A stretch of DNA of 64,000 nt from NCBI GenBank assembly GCA_017163975.1, contig JAFFSR010000347.1, forward strand, positions 9,944,001-10,008,000, given 5' to 3'. Origin of the DNA: Anastatus disparis (lineage: Eukaryota; Arthropoda; Insecta; Hymenoptera; Eupelmidae). The position numbers and the translations under genes were made by a program. The notes under the pieces are model-generated. The model was not told the DNA's origin. It was given only the letters and a program-made list of their open reading frames with translations, and did not search any database. Each line of letters begins with the position of its first letter. Positions within the stretch are counted from its first letter, which is position 1. Below, one piece after another: positions 57,960-64,000 of the stretch.

Positions 57960-58515
57960 AAAATGAACAGAGTGAAACAAGTGTAAAAGTATTGCAAACA
58001 GAAACTATATCAAGTAATGAAAAGAAAATTAAAAAGCATAAAAATTTCAAAGTAAATTTTAAAAGAAAACAAAATAATAGTTATAAAAATAAAAAGTTTT
58101 ATAAAAACAATAATAAACACTGTGATCATTGTGGTAGAAAAAATCATGAGAAAAGAGACTGTTATTTCTTAAAAAATAACACTACTATTGAGAATCAACA
58201 ACGGACACTGCATATGATTCAAACGCAAAATGATGATCGTAGTTTTTGCATTTATAACAGCGGACGAAGCTGAATTTCAAAATAATGATCCAACAAAAAT
58301 TATTTTCATAGTAGACTCAGGAGCCACAGATCACGTAGTCAAAGAAAATAAAATATTCGAAACTTTATCAACTTTGGGAAAACCTATCAAAATATTAATA
58401 GCCAAGAGAGGAGAAACAATCGACGCCACTCATATTGAAACGATAGCAGTCAAAACAAATCTTGAGACTCGGGCATTCTTGAGAATGTACCATATGCACC
58501 AGATGCAACAACAAA
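57960..58515 (+). pseudogene. Copia nucleocapsid and protease
   Basis: A lysine/asparagine-rich stretch leads to an intact CCHC zinc knuckle (CDHCGRKNHEKRDC, ~58118-58160). The frame shifts near 58245. The protease follows with IIFIVDSGATDHV (catalytic Asp at 58314), the standard DSG motif that processes the polyprotein. A further frame change comes near 58510, before the pre-integrase region. Confidence 0.85.
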
Positions 58516-59640
58516 TCTATTGTCTGTGCGCCGTATCCAGCAGACCGGAATGAGCGTCATTTTTGGTCAATCTGGAGGTGTAATTATAAAAAGAGATGGT
58601 AAGACCATTCTAACTGGTAAGTCAATAAATAATTTGATATGCATAGTTTTTACTGAAGATAATACGTGTAATAAAACGTATGCAAATAATAAAATTATTT
58701 TAAATGCATATAAATTATGGCACGAACATTTAGGCCACATAGGAAAATCTACATTTATCAAAATGAAACAAAATAATTTAATTGATGATAATAATTTAAT
58801 TGAATCAATAACCCACTAATGATTTGTGTGAAGCTTGTATTTACGGAAAACAAGCACGTCTTCCTTTCTCAAAAGAAAGAGATAGAAGTCATGTAACAAG
58901 ACCTTTATTTATCAAGCACTCTGATGTATGCGATCCCATAAAGCCCTCGATAAATGTAACAAAAATTATTTTGTTACATTTATCGATGAATTTACACATT
59001 ATACGCTAGTTTATCTCATTTCATATAAGTCTGAAGTATTTAAAATGTTTCAAGACGTTGTAGCTAAAAGTGAAACTCACTTTAACTTAAAAATTGCAAA
59101 TTTAAATTGTGATAATGGGAATGAGTATTTGTCGAATGAATTCAGAGCATTTTGTGTACAAAAAGGTATCCAATATAATTTAACTATTCCTTATACGCCA
59201 CAACAAAATTCTATAGCAGAGCGTATGAACAGAACTCTGTTAAAAAAATCACGATCTATGATTCATGGTGCTCAACTTAAAAAAGAATTATGGGGAGAGG
59301 CTATTTTAACGGCTACTTATTTACTAAATATAACCCCAAGTAAAGCCATTGCGGAGAATAAAACTCCATATGAACTTTGGCATAATAAAAAACTAAAATT
59401 AAGTCGTTTAAAAATTTTTGGTAGCACTGTCTATTATTATGACAAAAATAGACAAAATAAATTTTATAAAAAATCTATTGAAGGAATTTTAGTTGGCTAT
59501 GAGAGAAATGGATACAAAATATTAAACGTGCAAACAAATAAATTTAGTATAGCACGTGATGTTGTATTCGATGAAATAAACTTTAAAGATTCGAGACCAA
59601 CATTTGTACACGCAAAAAATGACTTTGAAGACAATCACCT
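58516..59640 (+). pseudogene. Copia pre-integrase and integrase
   Basis: The GAG-pre-integrase motif (LWHEHLGHIGKSTF) and a partial zinc motif (CEACIYGKQ) are present. The D-D-E core follows: FVTFIDEFTHY (~58972), NCDNGNEY (~59106) and PQQNSIAERMNR (~59200), all three catalytic residues kept. C-terminal KIFGSTVYYY and EGILVGYERNGYKI are typical. Frame changes lie near 58810 and 58950. Downstream of 58950 the frame is open for nearly 390 codons into RT. Confidence 0.85.
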
Positions 59641-59799
59641 TCAAATAAAAAGATTTAAAGCTGATGAAAATAAAATCAGCGAGAATCGAGAAACTGATGC
59701 AAACAATTCTAATCAAAAGATTGAAGCTCAGATTGATTCTCATGAAGGTGAATTGCGACAAAGTGCAAGAATAAAAAATAAATTTCAAATAAATTATGA

Positions 59800-60504
59800 T
59801 GAAAATTATTATCATCATATTTATGCACTATCGACAAATACTGACATTCCTAAGTCGTACAATGAGATAAAATATCGTGATGATAAAAGTAAGTGGGAGC
59901 AAGCTATTAATAATGAAATTCAATCATTAATACAAAACAAAACATGGGAATTGCTTCCACGTCCGAACAATATAAATATAGTTGATTGCAAATGGGTTTT
60001 TAATATTAAAATGAATGAAAAAGGAATCCCATGTAAATATATGCAAAAGGTTTCAGTCAACAATATTTACAAGACTATAATGAAACTTTTGCACCAGTTG
60101 CGCGAATAACAACATTTAGAATGCTTATTGCCTTTGCAAATCAATATAATTTATTGATTCATCAAATGGATGTGAAAACTGCATTTTTAAATGGTCTATT
60201 GTAAGAGGAGATATACATGCGAGTGTCAGAAGGAATTTCAGCTCCTGAAGGTTACGTATGTAAGTTAAATAAGGCATTATACGGTCTTAAACAATCAGCA
60301 AGATGCTGGTTTGAACTTTTTGAAATTACACTTAAAAAGCATGGTTTTCAAAACTCCTCAGTAGATCATTGTTTATATTTTCAAAATAACAATCATATCT
60401 GTAAAAATATTTATGTGCTATTGTATGTACATGATGTTCTTATAGTAACATATGATAAAAATACAATGCAAAATTTTAAAACTTATTTAAAAAGGCAGTT
60501 TTTA
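59800..60504 (+). pseudogene. Copia reverse transcriptase, catalytic Asp changed to His
   Basis: It opens with KWEQAINNEIQSL...TWELLPRP and WVFNIKMNEKG. A frameshift with loss of a few codons lies near 60045. Then TFAPVAR, QMDVKTAFLNG (motif A) and TAA at 60202-60204 in the following loop, KALYGLKQS (motif B) and YVHDVLI at 60424-60444, where the family has YVDD. The first aspartate of that catalytic pair is thus histidine (CAT at 60430-60432). The frame is cut by the DNA transposon at 60505. Confidence 0.85.
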
Positions 60505-60529
60505 CCCCAGTGAAAATGGTAAATGTATC

Positions 60530-61225
60530 CAAATCATACGAAAGTGTATCAAAGTGTATCAAAGTGTATCTAAGAGCGATATTTCGGACCAAATGTTAAT
60601 ACACTTTGGTACACTTTGATACACTTTCATACATTTTTATACACTTCCAAAAAAAAGTTTCTTGGTATCAATTTTTTATATTCGTTAATGATATACACTT
60701 TGATACACTTTAATACACTTTTGCACATTTTCATATATTTTTTGGACACTTTCATACACTTTGATACACTTTCATACATTTTTCTAATAAAGGAAAAATG
60801 TTGATTTTCTTGGATACACTTTTGCATACATTGATACACTTTTGCACACTTTGATACACTTTTCGAAAATGTTGACTAAAATTAATTTCTACATTTGCTA
60901 TGTGTTACACACTTTGATACACTTTTGCACACTTTGATACACTTTGATATACTCTTGCACACTTTAATACACTTTGATACACTTTCATACATTTTTCCAA
61001 TAAAGGAAAAATGTCGTTTTTATTGGATACACTTTTGCATACTTTGATACACTTTTGCACACTTTGATACATTTTAAAAATTTTAACTAAAATAAATTTC
61101 TAGATTTGCTATGTGTTACACACTTTGATACATTTTACACACTTTGATACATTTCGAAAAAAGTTAACTACAATTAATTTTTAGATTTGCTATGTGTTAC
61201 ACACTTTAATACACTTTTATTCATT
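60530..61225. repeat. Left subterminal decamer array
   Basis: The first three units read GTGTATCAAA. From ~60600 the orientation flips to TTTGATACAC/TTTTGCACAC. A larger period is visible too: a block with AATAAAGGAAAAATGT...GGATACACTTTTGCAT and ATTTGCTATGTGTTACACAC occurs twice, with a partial third copy (60780-60910, 60996-61130, 61185). Confidence 0.8.
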
Positions 61226-61582
61226 TTTCCCATTTTTGAAATGCAGGAATAGTACATTATTCAGCAAAGGAGTTAATTCCAAAATACATTTAAGGCATTT
61301 TTAATTTACTCCCATGGTGAATATGCTATTTTTGCCATACCCAGGCTAAAACTACCACTTCTGCGATTTTGAGCTGGGAGTTAAAGTAGTACTTTTGGAC
61401 AGGATACGGCAAAAAAATATTATTTTGAATAATTGGTTATTGATACTTTCATATAATTTAAAACATTAAAAAAAATTGAAATAGAAGCGTCTTTTTTATT
61501 TTAAAAGTATAATATTTCAGTGGTAATATAAATGAAGTATGAAGTAAAATAAAAAACGTGATTTAGTAAAATTATTTATTAT

Positions 61583-61963
61583 CTAGTTTAGAGATTTTCC
61601 CCTTATTCCTTTCATGATGGGGCTTACAAAATATTTATCAGTACTGTGCATAATTATACATGAATTCGCAATATCATTAGGGAATATAATTCTCAATTTT
61701 TTACTCACATTATTTGTACAAGATTTTATATGATTAATTGTAACATCGCTCGTTGAAATAATGAATCCAGTATCTAATTGAATTTCAAACATTATTATAA
61801 TAATATAATCAACGTAAGAATGTGTTATTTTACATATTCGGGAAATTACTCCATATTTATTATTATTTGTTTGTAAAATACAATCATTAATTCTCTTTTT
61901 TTTTGGAATACTGTGATGATGTGTATCGACAACCGTTATAAATAAACCTATTATAAGACACAC
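61583..61963 (-). CDS. Only ORF inside the TA-flanked transposon, unknown function
   Basis: About 126 codons end at a stop at 61583. There is no ATG at the left end (the frame opens with GTG at 61963). A TTATAATAG splice-acceptor-like sequence lies at ~61950, so it could be a last exon. Amino-acid use is balanced for such AT-rich DNA: VISRICKITHSYVDYI, TGFIISTSDVTINHIKSC, FPNDIANSCIIMH, DKYFVSPI. No transposase motif was recognised. The closest impression is the C-terminal region of uncharacterised insect proteins with FxxxP-xxI-xN-KC...Y-FV-P patterns; this is weak. Confidence 0.4.
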   Translation of the reverse strand: MCLIIGLFITVVDTHHHSIPKKKRINDCILQTNNNKYGVISRICKITHSYVDYIIIIMFEIQLDTGFIISTSDVTINHIKSCTNNVSKKLRIIFPNDIANSCIIMHSTDKYFVSPIMKGIRGKSLN

Positions 61964-62030
61964 ATTCAGTTATCTTACTCACATAAAAAATTGTATTAAT
62001 AGCTTGAAATTCTTTTTCAAGCTATTAATT

Positions 62031-62560
62031 ACACACTTTTCAAGCTATTAATAGCTTGAAAAGTGTGTAAAAAGGTATCAACGTGTACAAACGTGTGCAA
62101 AATAAAACAAGAAAAGGTTAATACTCAGAAGTGTATCAAGATGTACCATAGTATATTAAAGTGTATCAAAGTGTGTAAAAGTGTATCAAAGTGTACAAAC
62201 GTGTGCAAAATAACAGGAAAAACAATTTAGGCTAATACTCAGAAGTGTATCAACATGTACCATAGTATATTAAAGTGTGTAAAAGTGTATCAAAGTGTGT
62301 AAAAGTGTATCAAAATGTGTCAAAGTGTATCAAAATGTGTCAAAGTGTATAACATCAAAAAAATTGAGGAAATTTAATTTCAGCTCACTTTTTAAGAAAT
62401 GTACCAAAGTGTACCAAAGTGTATCTAAGTGTATCAGAGTGTATCAAAATGGATCGAGAATAAGGTCTGAAAAATCGCTCTTAGATACATTTTCATACAC
62501 TTTGATACATTTTTGTATGCTTCAATACACTTTCATACACTTTTATACATTTTGATACAC
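62031..62560. repeat. Right subterminal decamer array with a 38-bp perfect palindrome
   Basis: The palindrome at 62031-62068 (ACACACTTTTCAAGCTATT and its exact complement) starts the array. GTGTATCAAA/GTGTGTAAAA units follow to ~62450, then TTTGATACAC orientation to the end. Orientation is mirror-like compared with the left array. Confidence 0.8.
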
Positions 62561-62581
62561 CGAAAAATTTCCATTCGGGTA

Positions 62582-63394
62582 ATGACAGATATAAACGAAA
62601 TAAAATTATTCTCAGGAATAAATATAATTAAGAAAAGACGATACGATTTCATTAGATCAAAACGTCTATTTAGAAAATATTTTACATAAATACAATATGA
62701 TAAATTGTAATATTTTAAACACTCCATTACCTGCAAAATTAGATTTCAATGCTTTAAATGATGACGAGTATTATGATGCTCCGTGCAGAAATGTTATAGG
62801 CTGTTTAATGTACGCTATGTTATCTACAAGACCTGATCTCTGCTTTGCTATAAATTTACTTAGTAGATATCAAAATAAAAATAACAAAGAATTATGGCAA
62901 AATTTAAAGAAAGTTTTGAGATATATAAAAGGATCATTTAAACTTCATTTAGTAATGAAGTCGACCGAAAAAGTACAATTGGTTATATATTTAAAATGTT
63001 TGATTGTAATACGATTTGTTGGAATATAAAAAGACAAAATTCAGTTGCAACTTCCTCAACAGAAGCCGAATATATGGCATTATATGAAGCAGCTAAAGAA
63101 GCTTGCTGGTTGAGATTTCTTTTGCAAAGTATTAAAATTAATTTTAAAGAACCAATAAGTCTTTTTGAAGATAATAATGGCTGCATAGCTATTGCAAATA
63201 ATCCAACAGATCATAAACGATCAAAACATATTGATGTAAAATATTATTTTGCATCAGAAAAAGTAGAGCAAAAATTAATAATGCTTGAATATATTTCCAC
63301 AGATAAGCAGCTGGCTGATGCATTCACAAAGCCATTACCAAAAGTGCAATTTACGTACATCCGCAAGCAGATAGGATTGGAAAAATCTAAATAA
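62582..63394 (+). pseudogene. Copia RT C-terminus and RNase H, first catalytic block deleted
   Basis: RT resumes with DINEIKLFSGINII, then a frame change near 62640. The connection domain continues with LDFNALNDDEYYDAPC, IGCLMYAMLSTRPDL and LSRYQNK. RNase H shows SVATSSTEAEYMAL (Glu), EDNNGCIAI (Asp) and HKRSKHIDVKYYF. The expected DADWA block with the first catalytic Asp is missing between LHLVM and EVDRKST (~62960), together with a frame change. It ends at a stop at 63394, with ADAFTKPLP near the end as in active copia. Confidence 0.85.
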
Positions 63395-63679
63395 AATAAA
63401 CAAATTTTATAAGAATTTCAAAAAAAAAATTTTCATCAATGTCTAATTCATAAGTTAAAATTGAATTAATATTTTAAATTTGTTTTTATTCGTTTATATA
63501 TCTTCTTTTCATAAAATTTATATTGTATCTGTAATTGCGAGTTCAGTGGTTTGATTGGGTTTTTATTTGGGTTTTCCCCAATCCTTAGCAACAAATGTGT
63601 AACCACTTATGTATCACCCAACATATATAAAAGAAACAAAGTCTTCTCTCTTGTGTTTAATAGTTACGGATTAATTTTT

Positions 63680-63690
63680 GAGTGGGAGTA
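63680..63690 (+). promoter_or_regulatory. Copia polypurine tract
   Basis: GAGTGGGAGTA ends one base before the 3' LTR start at 63692. A purine tract of this form primes plus-strand synthesis in copia elements. Confidence 0.75.
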
Positions 63691-63691
63691 T

Positions 63692-64000
63692 TGATATATG
63701 TACAAAAATGAATATAATCTTTCAATAAATATTCTTTATATTATTTTAACTAGAAAAAGTAACGTATAAAGACTCCCAAAGTTACATAGAAAATACAAAC
63801 ATATTAAGTTATAATCTCTAAGAACTGTATATACGAAACTGATTGTAACATTCATATCTACTCACACACTCATATACTATAAACAAAATAATAATTTAGG
63901 ATAAGGTCCATAGAGCACAAAGTGCATGGCCATCTAGTTAGTTCAAGTCTGACAGCATAAGAGAGAGCACAAAATAAAGACTTATAAAAATTACTTCTTT
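63692..64000 (+). repeat. Copia 3' LTR, cut by the window end
   Basis: 309 of the expected 348 bases are visible. About six substitutions relative to 55512-55820 indicate that the element inserted relatively recently despite its heavy coding damage. Confidence 0.9.

Larger units (their letters stand above)
60505..62579. mobile_element. DNA transposon with GTGTATCAAA subterminal repeats, TA target
   Basis: Termini CCCCAGTGAAAAT (60505) and ATTTCCATTCGGG (62579) are imperfect inverted repeats, flanked by TA at 60503-60504 and 62580-62581. Removing the insert and one TA joins the copia RT halves in frame, which fixes the borders. The inverted similarity runs ~100 bases inward to GTGTATCTAAGAGCGAT (60569; mirrored at 62475). 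Dozens of GTGTATCAAA-like decamers fill both subterminal zones. The middle (61230-62000) is unique and holds one ORF. TA targeting fits IS630/Tc1-type or CACTA-unrelated families; no DDE transposase was recognised. Confidence 0.75.
55512..64000 (+). mobile_element. Ty1/copia LTR retrotransposon, runs off the window
   Basis: 5' LTR 55512-55859, primer site, a broken gag-pol (56021-63394) in the copia order protease-integrase-RT-RNase H, a polypurine tract and a 3' LTR from 63692. The two LTRs differ at about six of the 309 visible bases. At least six frameshifts, one nonsense codon in RT, and two large inserts (56590-57959 and 60505-62579) disable it. The element's own length without inserts is about 5 kb, normal for copia. 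The primer site and Gag type resemble Drosophila copia. Confidence 0.9.

Overview
The window looks like intergenic chromatin of an insect, most likely a hymenopteran. The DNA is strongly AT-rich, GA/TC microsatellites are frequent, and almost everything recognisable is a transposable element or its remains. No intact host gene, rRNA, functional tRNA or CRISPR array was seen. The only gene-like host candidate is a decayed four-exon gene at 47166-48535.

Region 1 (1-15600) is a pile of non-LTR retrotransposons of two families, called A and B here. Both have PHD-type ORF1 proteins or remnants, an APE endonuclease and a reverse transcriptase, and they lie mostly on the minus strand. Nearly every junction sits in a (GA)n/(TC)n run. 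A1 (196-4757) keeps ORF1 and ORF2 in one reading frame broken only by a TAG and a TGA. B2 (11510-15268) keeps most of ORF2 plus the FP-like C-terminal part of ORF1. Region 2 (15601-25185) holds a foldback element with ~0.87 kb inverted arms. One arm carries two later insertions, a 77-bp palindromic mini-element and a 1.7-kb solo-LTR-like block, and the other arm shows the empty site for both. A TTAA-flanked foldback MITE lies further right.

Region 3 (25186-38219) is a recent segmental structure: a ~4.24-kb unit in two direct copies followed by a head-to-head copy, so 31350-38219 is a near-perfect 6.9-kb palindrome. Three related stem-loops with varying but pairing stems follow at once (38230-38473). 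Region 4 (38474-48530) holds a gag-like ORF split by a MITE, a ~165-bp degenerate satellite, duplicated coding-like blocks, and the decayed four-exon gene.

Region 5 (48530-64000) is a set of nested elements. A TA-flanked DNA element (48532-55455) contains TTAA-flanked foldbacks and a Ty3/gypsy-type element (49792-55136, TSD ATGC) that keeps gag but has lost pol and most of its 3' LTR. A Ty1/copia element (from 55512 past the window end) follows. Its gag is interrupted by a 1.4-kb AT-rich/palindromic insert, and its reverse transcriptase by a 2,075-bp TA-flanked DNA transposon (60505-62579) with dozens of subterminal GTGTATCAAA-type repeats and one internal ORF. That transposon is the best candidate for an undescribed element. 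The genes do not form a pathway; the logic of the window is serial insertion, and the order of insertion can be read from the nesting.
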